From Agreia sp. Leaf210 (GTDB lineage: Bacteria > Actinomycetota > Actinomycetes > Actinomycetales > Microbacteriaceae), in NCBI RefSeq assembly GCF_001421485.1, contig NZ_LMKK01000001.1, positions 935,717-999,716 on the forward strand: 64,000 bases of DNA, read 5' to 3'. The notes under the pieces were generated by a model. That model was given only the letters and a program-made list of their open reading frames with translations, was not told where the DNA came from and did no database searches. Shown piece by piece: positions 24,249-31,959 of the stretch. Position numbers and translations under genes: made by a program. Positions within the stretch are counted from its first letter, which is position 1. Each line of letters opens with the position of its first letter.

Positions 24249-25430
24249 ATGAGCTTCATTCGATCCGAGCGCGTCGCCGCCCTCTTCCTCCTCGTGGCCG
24301 CTGCCGTCGGCCTCATCCTCGCGAACACGCCCGTGGGCCCGGCCCTCATGGGTCTGCAAGACGCGCACCTCGCCATCCCCGGCACACCGCTCGATCTCTC
24401 TGTGGGTCACTGGATCAGCGACGGCCTGCTCGCGATCTTCTTCTTCGTGGTCGCCGTCGAGCTGAAGAACGAGTTCGCCGTCGGTCAGCTGAACAGCGTG
24501 TCGAAGGCCGTGCGCCCGGCCATCGCCGCGCTCGGCGGTGTGATCGTGCCCGCCCTGATCTATGTGGCCATCACGGCCGGTTCCGGCTACGAGGGCGGAT
24601 GGCCCATCCCCACCGCCACCGATATCGCCTTCGCTCTGGGCGTGCTCGCGGTGTTCGGAAAGGGCATCCCGTCGCGCCTGCGCATCTTCATCCTGGCGCT
24701 GGCGATCCTCGACGACATCGTGGCGATCCTCATCATCGCCGTGTTCTTCACGGCCGACCCCAATCTGCTGTTCATCGGCCTCGCCGCCGTCGGGGTCGCG
24801 CTCTTCTGGCTGCTCAGCCGCAGCCTCGGCGGGCGTTACCGGGTTCCCGTCGGCATCCTCATGGGGCTCGTGGCCGTGGCCACCTGGTCGCTCACCTATC
24901 TCTCCGGCGTGCACGCCACCATCGCGGGCGTTGCGCTCGGCCTGGCCATGGTGCGGCTGCCGGCCATGCGCGTTCGGCACGTGCTCGAACCCGTGACGAA
25001 CGGAGCGATCCTTCCGCTGTTCGCTTTCTCGGCGGCGCTTGTCGCCATTCCGCAGGTCGCACCGAGCGAGCTTGCCGCGCCCTTCTGGGGCATCCTCGTC
25101 GCCCTGCCCGTGGGCAAGATCATCGGCATCAGCCTCGGCGGATGGCTCTCGAGCTTCGTCGGGCCCCGCGAGAAGCGGCCCCACCTCACCCTCCACGGAC
25201 TGCTCGCGGCCGGAGCCTTGGGCGGCGTCGGCTTCACCGTCTCGCTGCTGATGAACGAGCTCGCCTTCGCCGGCCAGGAAGAGGTGGCCGATGAAGGCAC
25301 CCTCGCCGTGCTGCTCGGGTCGTCGATCTCCATCGTGATCGCCGCGGTGCTCGTCTCGAGCCTCGCCGCGTACTACACGCGGCTCCGGGTGCTGCGCGCG
25401 AGTGCGGTCGAGAAACTCCGCACCTCCTGA
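24249..25430 (+). CDS. nhaA: Na+/H+ antiporter NhaA
   Basis: A 393-aa electrogenic Na+/H+ antiporter for sodium and alkaline-pH tolerance. It has about 12 hydrophobic helices; LDDIVAIL carries the paired aspartates of the ion site, and GGWPIPTATDIAFALG and the terminal GGVGFTVSLLMNELAF are NhaA signatures. The ATG at 24249 has AAGGA 6 nt upstream and is preferred over the open frame before it. A TAGAAT hexamer about 100 nt upstream may be the -10, giving a leader of about 90 nt with no clear riboswitch. The stop codons of nhaA and the convergent menE touch. Confidence 0.95.
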   Translation: MSFIRSERVAALFLLVAAAVGLILANTPVGPALMGLQDAHLAIPGTPLDLSVGHWISDGLLAIFFFVVAVELKNEFAVGQLNSVSKAVRPAIAALGGVIVPALIYVAITAGSGYEGGWPIPTATDIAFALGVLAVFGKGIPSRLRIFILALAILDDIVAILIIAVFFTADPNLLFIGLAAVGVALFWLLSRSLGGRYRVPVGILMGLVAVATWSLTYLSGVHATIAGVALGLAMVRLPAMRVRHVLEPVTNGAILPLFAFSAALVAIPQVAPSELAAPFWGILVALPVGKIIGISLGGWLSSFVGPREKRPHLTLHGLLAAGALGGVGFTVSLLMNELAFAGQEEVADEGTLAVLLGSSISIVIAAVLVSSLAAYYTRLRVLRASAVEKLRTS

Positions 25431-26651
25431 TCAGCCGGCAGAGGGCTCGGCCGACGCCAGGGTTCGGGCGAGGCTGAGCCGATCGGGCTTTCCGGATGCG
25501 AGGGTCGGCATGGCCTCGACGGTCACGATGCGCACGGGCGCAGCCGCGCGGCCCGGCCCCGCGATCACGGCGTCGCGCACGCGCTGCAGGCTGTCGGCAT
25601 CCACAACACCGTCGGTGACGACCACCGACACCTGTCCCCATTCGGCACTCGGCTGGGGAACGACGACGGCGCCGCGGAAGCCCTCGAGAGACTGGACGAC
25701 GCGCTCGACCCGGTCGAGCGACACCTTGATGCCGCCGGAGATGATGACGTTGTCGATGCGGCCGGAGACACGCACGACCCCGTCGACGACGTCGCCGGAA
25801 TCTGCCGTGCGGTACCAGCGACGGCCGTTCTCGGTTCGGAACTTGCGGTCGGTGAGCTCCGGGTCGCCGAGGTAGCCCTCGGCCAGCATCGGGCCCGACA
25901 GTTCGAGTTCGCCCGCGCTCACCCGCGCCTGAACCTGGCTGAGCGGAATGCCGTCGTACACGCATCCGCCCGCCGTCTCGGAGGAGCCGTAGGTGCGTCG
26001 AACGGTGAGACCGAGTTCGACGGCACGCTCGAAGAGAGCGGCCGGCAACGCCTGGCCGCCCACGAGGATCGCGTCGAGGCGACGAAGCTGCTGTCGGATG
26101 CCCGCATCGGCCTCTCCCGCGTCGATGACCCGGGCGAGCTGGGCCGGAACCAAGGAGGCGAACCGCAGCGGCGCATCCATCTCGTCGACGAGCGAGGCGA
26201 AGACCCTGGCCGAGAAGTGGCCGGAGGGCTGCACGACCGGCGTCGTTCCGGCGACGATGGAGCGCACGAGCACCTGCACGCCGGCGATGTAGTGGGTGGG
26301 AAGCGACAGCAGCCACTGACCGTTGCCGCCGAGTTCGCTCTCGACGGAGGCTGCGCTGGCGAGCAGGGCTCCGGTCGACAGCGCCACGCGCTTGGGCGCA
26401 CCCGAGGAGCCGGACGTCTCGATGACGAGGGCGACATTCTTGGCGACCTCGTCGGGAACGGGGTTATCGAGCACGGCGGGCGTCTCGCCCGGTGCGGGGG
26501 CGGCGTGCCGCGGCTGGGGCCGCGCGTCGGGCGCGAGATGCTCTTCGAGCCGGGGCAGGATGGCCGCGCCGCCCTGCGACAGGGCTTCGCGCAGGCGCTG
26601 AAGCACGGCCATGGGATCATTCGCAACCACGATGTCGAGCGGGCGTGTCAT
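25431..26651 (-). CDS. menE: o-succinylbenzoate-CoA ligase
   Basis: A 406-aa AMP-forming ligase that activates o-succinylbenzoate with CoA. The P-loop is ETSGSSGAPK (about 79-88), followed by YGSSETAGG, YRTADSGD, the hinge GRIDNVIISGG and the adenylation lysine in LASGKPDRLS near the C-terminus. It is shorter than the usual 450-550 aa; this compact form is common in actinobacteria. The ATG is 6 nt after a TAGGGT -10 box. It is monocistronic. Confidence 0.94.
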   Translation of the reverse strand: MTRPLDIVVANDPMAVLQRLREALSQGGAAILPRLEEHLAPDARPQPRHAAPAPGETPAVLDNPVPDEVAKNVALVIETSGSSGAPKRVALSTGALLASAASVESELGGNGQWLLSLPTHYIAGVQVLVRSIVAGTTPVVQPSGHFSARVFASLVDEMDAPLRFASLVPAQLARVIDAGEADAGIRQQLRRLDAILVGGQALPAALFERAVELGLTVRRTYGSSETAGGCVYDGIPLSQVQARVSAGELELSGPMLAEGYLGDPELTDRKFRTENGRRWYRTADSGDVVDGVVRVSGRIDNVIISGGIKVSLDRVERVVQSLEGFRGAVVVPQPSAEWGQVSVVVTDGVVDADSLQRVRDAVIAGPGRAAAPVRIVTVEAMPTLASGKPDRLSLARTLASAEPSAG

Positions 26652-26657
26652 TCGTTC

Positions 26658-26663
26658 ACCCTA
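26658..26663 (-). promoter_or_regulatory. -10 box (TAGGGT) of menE
   Basis: The hexamer is 6 nt before the ATG at 26651. Confidence 0.55.
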
Positions 26664-26788
26664 CGGGAGCGCGTGTTTCCGGTGGGTAACGTCTGGCCGG
26701 AATCGCTTCGATCATGTGCCGTAACATTGCCCGTTCGTATCGGGAGCGTTCCGAGGGAACGTCATCCTCCACCAGTAGAAAGAGCCGA

Positions 26789-28021
26789 ATGCCCCCCACG
26801 AACACGAACCCTCGCCATGCGCGCCGCCACGGAGGTCGTCCCGTGCTGTCGATCCTGATTGTCGTCGGCATGACGCTCGCGGTGGCTCTTGTCGGTGCAA
26901 CGTCGGTGGCCGCCATCGCCGGCTTCAGCCTCGCGAAGAAGGTCGAGGCGAACTCGATCGAGATCCTCGACGACGACGAGCAGGCACCTCCGTCGATCGG
27001 CGAGTACTCGGGCGCGTTCAACATCCTCATCGTGGGCGTCGACAACGACTCCGAACAAGGCGACGCGTACGGCGAGCGCGGAAGCACGCTCAACGACGTC
27101 AATCTCATGCTGCATGTGTCGGCCGATCATTCCAACGCCGTGGCAGTCAGCTTCCCCCGAGATCTCATCGTCGACCATCCCACGTGCACCGGCCCAGACG
27201 GAGCCGAGTATCCGGAGGCGTATGGAGAACCGATCAACATCGCCATGGGCCGAGGCGGTCTGGCCTGCGTCGTGCGCACTGTCGAGCAGCTCACCGGTCT
27301 GAACGTGCCCTACGCCGGGCAGGTCTCATTCGACGCCGTCGTGCAGATGACGGATGCGATCGGCGGCGTCACGATCTGCCTCACCGATTCGTTCGACGAC
27401 CCCTGGATTCCCCTCGCATTGCCCGCCGGATACTCCGAGATCTCGGGGGCCTCGGCGCTCGGCTTTCTTCGCTCCCGGCACGGAGTGGGTGATGGCAGCG
27501 ATCTCGGACGCATCTCATCGCAACAGCAGTACCTGTCGTCACTGATGCGCAAAATCAAGAGCGACGAGACGCTGAGCGATCTGAGCAAGCTCTATTCGCT
27601 GGCGAACGTCGTGGCCACGAACGTTCGACTGTCGAGCACCCTCACGAGCGCCGACACGATGATCTCGATGGCCCAGGCGCTGCGCACCATCGACCTCGAC
27701 AACATCGTGTTCGTGCAGTACCCGGGATCGACCGGTGACTCCAACTACCCCGGCAAGGTCGTGCCGCTCTCCGACCAGGCCGACGAGCTATTCGCACTGA
27801 TCGCGTCAGACCAGCCCTTCACTCTGGGCGCGGACTCCCAGGGGATCGGGACGGTCGCAGATCCGAGCGTGACCGCGCCCGTCGACCCGGCAGTTCCTGC
27901 AGAGGAGCCCTCAGCTCCTGATTCGACGGAACCGGAGGCGCCTGCCGGGGTTGACTCCGTCGTACTCGATGGAGTGACGGGGCAGACGGCGCAACAGGCG
28001 ACCTGCGCCATCCCCAACTGA
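26789..28021 (+). CDS. LytR-CpsA-Psr (LCP) family protein
   Basis: A 410-aa membrane-anchored LCP protein; the family transfers undecaprenyl-linked glycopolymers to peptidoglycan. A short Arg/His-rich cytoplasmic tail precedes one transmembrane helix (about 17-45). The LCP domain spans about 75-310, with FNILIVGVDN, the pyrophosphate-binding arginines in SFPRDLIVD and FLRSRHG, and DAVVQMTDAIGGV. A Pro/Ala/Ser-rich linker and a short cysteine-containing tail (TCAIPN) follow. The ATG at 26789 is preferred because the frame upstream lacks similarity; the ribosome site (AGAAAGAG) is modest. The gene stands alone, so the attached polymer is unknown. Confidence 0.92.
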   Translation: MPPTNTNPRHARRHGGRPVLSILIVVGMTLAVALVGATSVAAIAGFSLAKKVEANSIEILDDDEQAPPSIGEYSGAFNILIVGVDNDSEQGDAYGERGSTLNDVNLMLHVSADHSNAVAVSFPRDLIVDHPTCTGPDGAEYPEAYGEPINIAMGRGGLACVVRTVEQLTGLNVPYAGQVSFDAVVQMTDAIGGVTICLTDSFDDPWIPLALPAGYSEISGASALGFLRSRHGVGDGSDLGRISSQQQYLSSLMRKIKSDETLSDLSKLYSLANVVATNVRLSSTLTSADTMISMAQALRTIDLDNIVFVQYPGSTGDSNYPGKVVPLSDQADELFALIASDQPFTLGADSQGIGTVADPSVTAPVDPAVPAEEPSAPDSTEPEAPAGVDSVVLDGVTGQTAQQATCAIPN

Positions 28022-28034
28022 CCGCGAAGCAGCG

Positions 28035-28466
28035 TCAGTCGTTGTCGACGCGCAGCACGGTCAGGTCGTCGTCGAGTTCGACCTCGACGCTGGTGCCGTC
28101 GTCCTTCACGACCTCCACCTTGTAGGCGTAGGTGTCGCCGGCGTCGCCGGTGTCGAACTCGTTCGCCTTTCCCTGCCCGACCTCGTCGAGTGCGGCGGCC
28201 TCTGCGGCCGAGCGCTCCTCGGCGGTCGCGGGAACGTCGGTGTCATCGATGTCGTTGACGTCGCCGCTGTCGTCGACGTCGCGGTCGTCGTCGATGTCCT
28301 GCCCTGTCACCGAGCGATCGTTCGAGCCGGTGCCCGACGAGCTGCTGACGGCGCGGTCGTCGTCGTTGTCGAACGCGTCGCTCGATGCGACGGCGACTCC
28401 TGCTCCGCCCAGAACGAGAACGGCTCCGACGGCTGCGGCCGTGATCCACATGGTCTTCTTCTGCAT
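28035..28466 (-). CDS. secreted PepSY-domain protein, acidic
   Basis: A 143-aa exported protein. A Lys-containing N-region and a hydrophobic helix (about 7-28, AAAVGAVLVLGGAGVAVA) form a signal peptide or anchor. An Asp/Ser-rich stretch (about 33-78) follows, then a PepSY domain (about 80-143: AEAAALDEVGQG, YAYKVEVVKDDGTSVEVELD). PepSY proteins commonly inhibit proteases or act near two-component systems. The ATG has AGGAGG 6 nt upstream, the best ribosome site in the region. The promoter copies that of the two-component operon upstream, so membership of its regulon is strongly suggested. Confidence 0.88.
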   Translation of the reverse strand: MQKKTMWITAAAVGAVLVLGGAGVAVASSDAFDNDDDRAVSSSSGTGSNDRSVTGQDIDDDRDVDDSGDVNDIDDTDVPATAEERSAAEAAALDEVGQGKANEFDTGDAGDTYAYKVEVVKDDGTSVEVELDDDLTVLRVDND

Positions 28467-28497
28467 GATGTGCCTCCTGGTTTGTGGTGGTGAGACC

Positions 28498-28503
28498 ACT
28501 GTG
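28498..28503 (-). promoter_or_regulatory. -10 box (CACAGT) of PepSY gene
   Basis: The box is 11 nt from the nearest CTGAAGC repeat, the same spacing as in the response-regulator promoter. A leader of about 25 nt with a ribosome site follows. Confidence 0.5.
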
Positions 28504-28514
28504 TCCGAGGGGCG

Positions 28515-28542
28515 CTGAAGCAGTCCTGAAGCATCCTGAAGC
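28515..28542 (-). promoter_or_regulatory. three CTGAAGC direct repeats (probable response-regulator sites)
   Basis: Exact heptamers at 28515-28521, 28526-28532 and 28536-28542 (spacing 11 and 10 bp, about one helical turn each) occupy the -35 region of the PepSY promoter. OmpR-family regulators bind such tandem half-sites. Confidence 0.7.
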
Positions 28543-28559
28543 CTTCTTCAGCAAGCCGT

Positions 28560-30134
28560 TCAGTCGACCGGCATGGTGACGACGAAGCGCGCTCCCCCGC
28601 TTTCGGCCGTCGACGCGGTGACCTCGCCGCCGTGGGCCGCGGCTATCTCGCGCACGATGGCGAGTCCTAGCCCGCTGCCGCCGCCGTCTCTGGCACGAGC
28701 CTCGTCGAGGCGCACGAAGCGCTCGAAGACCCTCTGTCGGTCTGCCTCGGGAACGCCCTGGCCGTCGTCGTCGACGACGAGAACGACCGTGCCATCCGCG
28801 TCGTTCGTGCGCACAGCCAGTCCCACCGACGAGCGGGCGTGGCGCACCGCGTTGTCGACCAGATTGCGCACCAGCTGCGCGAGCAGACCCGCGTCGCCCC
28901 GCAGCTGTGCCGCGGCGACGCCGCTCGAGTCGATGGTCAGCGACGTCGAGTCCCGCAGGCGCCGGGCCTCGGCGAAGAGGATGTCGTCGAGATCGACGAG
29001 GGCCGTCGGCCTCGCGAGCGCGCGCTCGTCTGCCCGCGCCAGAACGAGCATCCCCTGCACCAGGCTCTCGAGCCTGGCTCCCTCGTCGAGCACCGCGGTC
29101 GACAACTCGTCGGGCGAGATGCGATCCGGGTGCGCACGGGCGACCTCGGCGTACTGGCGCAGCGACGCGAGAGGCGACTTGAGCTCGTGCGACGCATCCG
29201 AGATGAAGCGATTCTGCGAGCGGCGGGAGTCGTCGAGGCGCTGCAGCATGCGGTTCATCGTGTGGGCGAGGCGTCCGACCTCGTCGTCCGTTCCGGGGTC
29301 GGCGACGCGCTGGTCGAGGCTCGACGCCGTGACCTCGTCGACCTGCCGGCGCATGCGATCGACGGGGCGGAGCGCCCTGCCCACGACGAACCAGATGGTG
29401 AGGGCCAGCACGACGAGCAGAACCGGCAGGGCGACCGCGAGGAGGCTCAGAACGGTGCCGATGGTGCCGTCGACGGGCGCGAGGCTGCGCGCGGCGACGA
29501 CCCAGAGGTCGCGGCCGGAGCCGCCCTCCGTCGCCGTGCGTCCGACCGCCACGTACGGGTCGCCGTCGTCGGAGGTGACGGATCGAGTCGCCGAGTCATC
29601 GATCAGCACAGGAGGCGCCGTCGGTGAGGCCGTGTCATCAGAGGTAGAGCCGGGGGCGGCGGTCTCGCCTGGAGCGTCGCTCGCATCGTCGTCGGAATCG
29701 CCGTCGGACGAGTCGTCCGACGGGTCATCGGAGTCGTCGTCGCTCGGCGAGGGAGTCGGAGAGCCGGCCACGTCGTCGGTCACGGGCGACGCGCGGTGGC
29801 GCAGCTGAGGCACTGCGATCAGCGGTGCGTCGTCGGCATTGTCCGTCGACGCGAGCAGCGTGCCCCCGGCCGAGACGACTTGAACGACCCGTCCGTCATC
29901 GTCGTCGATATCGGTGTCGACGGCCGCGACCCCGGTCGTCTCGACCTGGCCGACGAGCTCTGCGGCATCCCGCTCGGCGCTCAGCTGCACGCCGGAGACG
30001 AGCGACTCGCGCAGAACCCCGACGAATGCGGCGGATCCGACGACGAGGGCCGCCGCGACCACCGCGGTCGCCACGAGCACGATCCTCCAGCGCAGCGACA
30101 GACGACGGCGGCGGGCCGCCTGTTCAGCCGCCAT
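28560..30134 (-). CDS. two-component sensor histidine kinase
   Basis: A 524-aa membrane histidine kinase. TM1 is at about 18-42 and TM2 at about 228-252. The exported sensor region of about 185 residues contains a very acidic Asp/Ser run (131-152), suggesting binding of cations or basic molecules. HAMP and HisKA follow, with the phospho-acceptor His316 in SDASHELKSP, then HATPase_c with the N box LVRNLVDNAVRHA, DDDGQG and GGGSGLG. The ATG at 30134 overlaps the response-regulator gene by 11 nt, giving coupled translation. It is the cognate kinase of that regulator. The signal is unknown. Confidence 0.93.
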   Translation of the reverse strand: MAAEQAARRRRLSLRWRIVLVATAVVAAALVVGSAAFVGVLRESLVSGVQLSAERDAAELVGQVETTGVAAVDTDIDDDDGRVVQVVSAGGTLLASTDNADDAPLIAVPQLRHRASPVTDDVAGSPTPSPSDDDSDDPSDDSSDGDSDDDASDAPGETAAPGSTSDDTASPTAPPVLIDDSATRSVTSDDGDPYVAVGRTATEGGSGRDLWVVAARSLAPVDGTIGTVLSLLAVALPVLLVVLALTIWFVVGRALRPVDRMRRQVDEVTASSLDQRVADPGTDDEVGRLAHTMNRMLQRLDDSRRSQNRFISDASHELKSPLASLRQYAEVARAHPDRISPDELSTAVLDEGARLESLVQGMLVLARADERALARPTALVDLDDILFAEARRLRDSTSLTIDSSGVAAAQLRGDAGLLAQLVRNLVDNAVRHARSSVGLAVRTNDADGTVVLVVDDDGQGVPEADRQRVFERFVRLDEARARDGGGSGLGLAIVREIAAAHGGEVTASTAESGGARFVVTMPVD

Positions 30135-30801
30135 GGGATGCCAGCCGGTAGCCCGCGCCGCGGAGGGTCTCGATGGCGTTGCGGCCGAAAGGGCGATCGA
30201 GCTTGTTGCGCAGATGCCCCACGTAGACCTCCACGATGTTCTGCTCGCCATCGAAGTCGTCGTCCCAGACGTTGTCGATGATGTCGCGCTTCGACACCAC
30301 GTCGCCCTTGCGACGCATCAGGTACTCGAGCACGGCGAACTCCCGAGCGGTCACGTCGACCACGGTCTCGCCGCGGCGAACCTGTCTCGTTGAGGGATCG
30401 ACGCGGATGTCGCCGGCCTCGAGAACGGCAGGCCGCTCACTCTGGCCGCGCCTGATGAGGGCCCGGATGCGCGCGAGCAGGATCGCGAACGAGAACGGCT
30501 TGGTGAGATAGTCGTCGGCGCCGGTGTCGAGCGCCTCGACCTGATCCCACTCACCGTCTTTCGCGGTGAGCATCAGTACCGGAGTCCAGTTCTGATCGGC
30601 GCGCAGACGCTCGCACACGCGGTACCCGCTCATTCCGGGCAGCATGATGTCGAGCAGAATCACCGAGTAGTCGTTCTCGGTGGCGAGCCAGAGGCCGTCG
30701 GTGCCGGTCGAGGCGACGTCGACGGCGAAGCCCTCGGCCTCCAGTCCGCGTTTCAGCCCCTCGGCGAGGCGTTTCTCGTCTTCGACAACCAGCACGCGCA
30801 T
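30124..30801 (-). CDS. OmpR-family response regulator
   Basis: A 225-aa response regulator. The receiver domain carries phospho-acceptor Asp51 (LLDIMLPG), the acidic pocket EDE at 7-9 and Lys101 (LTKPF). The C-terminal winged helix (about 130-222) ends in RNKLDRPFG..TLRGAGYRL. It is transcribed first, followed by the kinase. The ATG lies 6 nt behind a CAGACT -10 box, and CTGAAGC repeats sit just upstream, so autoregulation is likely. Confidence 0.95.
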   Translation of the reverse strand: MRVLVVEDEKRLAEGLKRGLEAEGFAVDVASTGTDGLWLATENDYSVILLDIMLPGMSGYRVCERLRADQNWTPVLMLTAKDGEWDQVEALDTGADDYLTKPFSFAILLARIRALIRRGQSERPAVLEAGDIRVDPSTRQVRRGETVVDVTAREFAVLEYLMRRKGDVVSKRDIIDNVWDDDFDGEQNIVEVYVGHLRNKLDRPFGRNAIETLRGAGYRLASHGG

Positions 30802-30807
30802 GCGCCC

Positions 30808-30813
30808 AGTCTG
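30808..30813 (-). promoter_or_regulatory. -10 box (CAGACT) of response-regulator operon
   Basis: The box is 6 nt before the ATG at 30801 and 11 nt from the first CTGAAGC repeat. Confidence 0.6.
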
Positions 30814-30824
30814 CCCGACGGGCG

Positions 30825-30853
30825 CTGAAGCGAGGCTGAAGCGGAGTGAAAGC
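30825..30853 (-). promoter_or_regulatory. CTGAAGC direct repeats upstream of the response regulator
   Basis: Exact heptamers at 30825-30831 and 30836-30842 (11-bp spacing), with a degenerate third copy (GTGAAAGC) near 30846-30853. The 24 nt from the -10 box through the first repeat match the PepSY promoter at 20 positions. Confidence 0.7.
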
Positions 30854-30856
30854 GGA

Positions 30857-30921
30857 GAGCGCGGGCGTCCTCGTGCGGTGCCGTGGCTGAGCCACCGCTG
30901 TCGGCGAGAACACCCGCGCTC
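30857..30921. terminator. structured 3' region of ohr (candidate terminator)
   Basis: A 9-bp stem (GAGCGCGGG at 30857-30865 with CCCGCGCTC at 30913-30921) encloses a GTGGC/GCCAC hairpin. It lies between the end of ohr (30943) and the response-regulator promoter. No T-run is present, so the terminator call is tentative. Confidence 0.35.
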
Positions 30922-30942
30922 GGCGCGGAGAATCCGAGGAGA

Positions 30943-31365
30943 CTAGCCCTCTTCGACGACGATCTGAACGTCGATGTTGCCGCGGGTCGCGTTGGAGTAC
31001 GGGCAGACCTGGTGCGCGGCGTCGGCGAGCTCCTGGGCCTGACCGAGCTCGAGACCCGGAAGGACGACCTCGAGCAGAACGGCGAGCTGGAATCCGCCTT
31101 CGCCGTTCGGTCCGATGTGAACGCGGCCGCCGACGCTGGAGTCGGAGATCTTCACCTTGCGGGCGCGGGCGACGCTCTGCAGAGCGGAGTGGAAGCAGGC
31201 CGCGTAACCGGCTGCGAACAGGTCCTCGGGGTTGGCTCCGTTACCCGATCCGCCCATCTCCTTGGGGATGGCGAGGTCGAGGTCGACCTGTCCGTCGCTG
31301 GTGCGCACGTGGCCGTTGCGGCCTTCGCCGGTCGAGAGCGCTTCTGCCGTGTAGAGAATCTCCAT
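30943..31365 (-). CDS. ohr: organic hydroperoxide resistance protein
   Basis: A 140-aa Ohr/OsmC-family thiol peroxidase that reduces organic hydroperoxides using lipoylated partners. The two redox cysteines are Cys57 (YAACFHSAL) and Cys121 (HQVCPYSN). NPEDLFAAGYAAC is the Ohr signature, separating it from OsmC. The ATG at 31365 has AAAGGA 6 nt upstream; that ribosome site lies in the 11-nt gap after ohrR, so the two genes form an operon and Ohr synthesis follows derepression by peroxide. Confidence 0.95.
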   Translation of the reverse strand: MEILYTAEALSTGEGRNGHVRTSDGQVDLDLAIPKEMGGSGNGANPEDLFAAGYAACFHSALQSVARARKVKISDSSVGGRVHIGPNGEGGFQLAVLLEVVLPGLELGQAQELADAAHQVCPYSNATRGNIDVQIVVEEG

Positions 31366-31376
31366 GGGGTTTCCTT

Positions 31377-31889
31377 TCATCGACCGGCGTCGGGTGCGCC
31401 GGTGGTCTGGGTGGGGCCTGACGACGCGGCGTCGAATGAACGCGTGTCGTCGGCCAGCTGGTGCAGCATGCCTCGCAGCTGCGTGGCGGCGGAGCGGTCG
31501 AGGTTCATCGCGCCGGAGACGCAGCCCGGAACGGCCGAGAGCTCCTCGCGCATCCGCTCGCCCTTGTCGGTAAGGCCGATCGTCACCACCCTCGCGTCGC
31601 CGGACGCGCGCGAGCGCTCGAGGTAGCCCGCCTCCTCCATGCGCTTCGTGAGCGGCGAGAGGGTGCCGGAGTCGAGCTCGAGCCTGGCTCCGAGGTCTCG
31701 CAGCGACATCGCTCCCTCGTTCCAGAGAACGACGAACACGAGGTACTGGGGGTAGGTCAGCCCCCAGGGCGCCAGAACCGAGCGGTAGGTCTGGGTGATC
31801 GCGTGCGACGCGTTGTAGAGGGCGAAGCAGACGAGTTCATCGATCACGAAGGGCTGCGGCGCTGCAGAGGCTGTCGTCGATGCGGTCAT
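31377..31889 (-). CDS. ohrR: OhrR-type MarR repressor
   Basis: A 170-aa MarR-family winged-helix repressor. The peroxide-sensing cysteine is Cys21 in DELVCFALYNASHA, in the position seen in OhrR proteins. The recognition helix region is ARLELDSGTLSPLTKRME, followed by the beta wing RSRASGDARVV. I chose the ATG at 31889; a GTG at 31907 would add six residues but lies within the operator-like palindrome. A weak -10 (AATGCT) 6 nt before the ATG supports this choice. It sits upstream of ohr in one operon. Confidence 0.9.
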   Translation of the reverse strand: MTASTTASAAPQPFVIDELVCFALYNASHAITQTYRSVLAPWGLTYPQYLVFVVLWNEGAMSLRDLGARLELDSGTLSPLTKRMEEAGYLERSRASGDARVVTIGLTDKGERMREELSAVPGCVSGAMNLDRSAATQLRGMLHQLADDTRSFDAASSGPTQTTGAPDAGR

Positions 31890-31899
31890 TCCAAAAGCA

Positions 31900-31924
31900 T
31901 TGCGCACAACTCAATTGCGCGCAA
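31900..31924. promoter_or_regulatory. OhrR operator-like palindrome
   Basis: TTGCGCACAA, five bases, then TTGCGCGCAA form a dyad with one mismatch. The half-sites are themselves palindromic or nearly so. The site lies 11-35 nt before the ohrR ATG, over the promoter, where an autorepressor would bind. Confidence 0.6.
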
Positions 31925-31959
31925 TTCTTTCCCAGCAACCCCTCAGAAGTGGTACGGCC

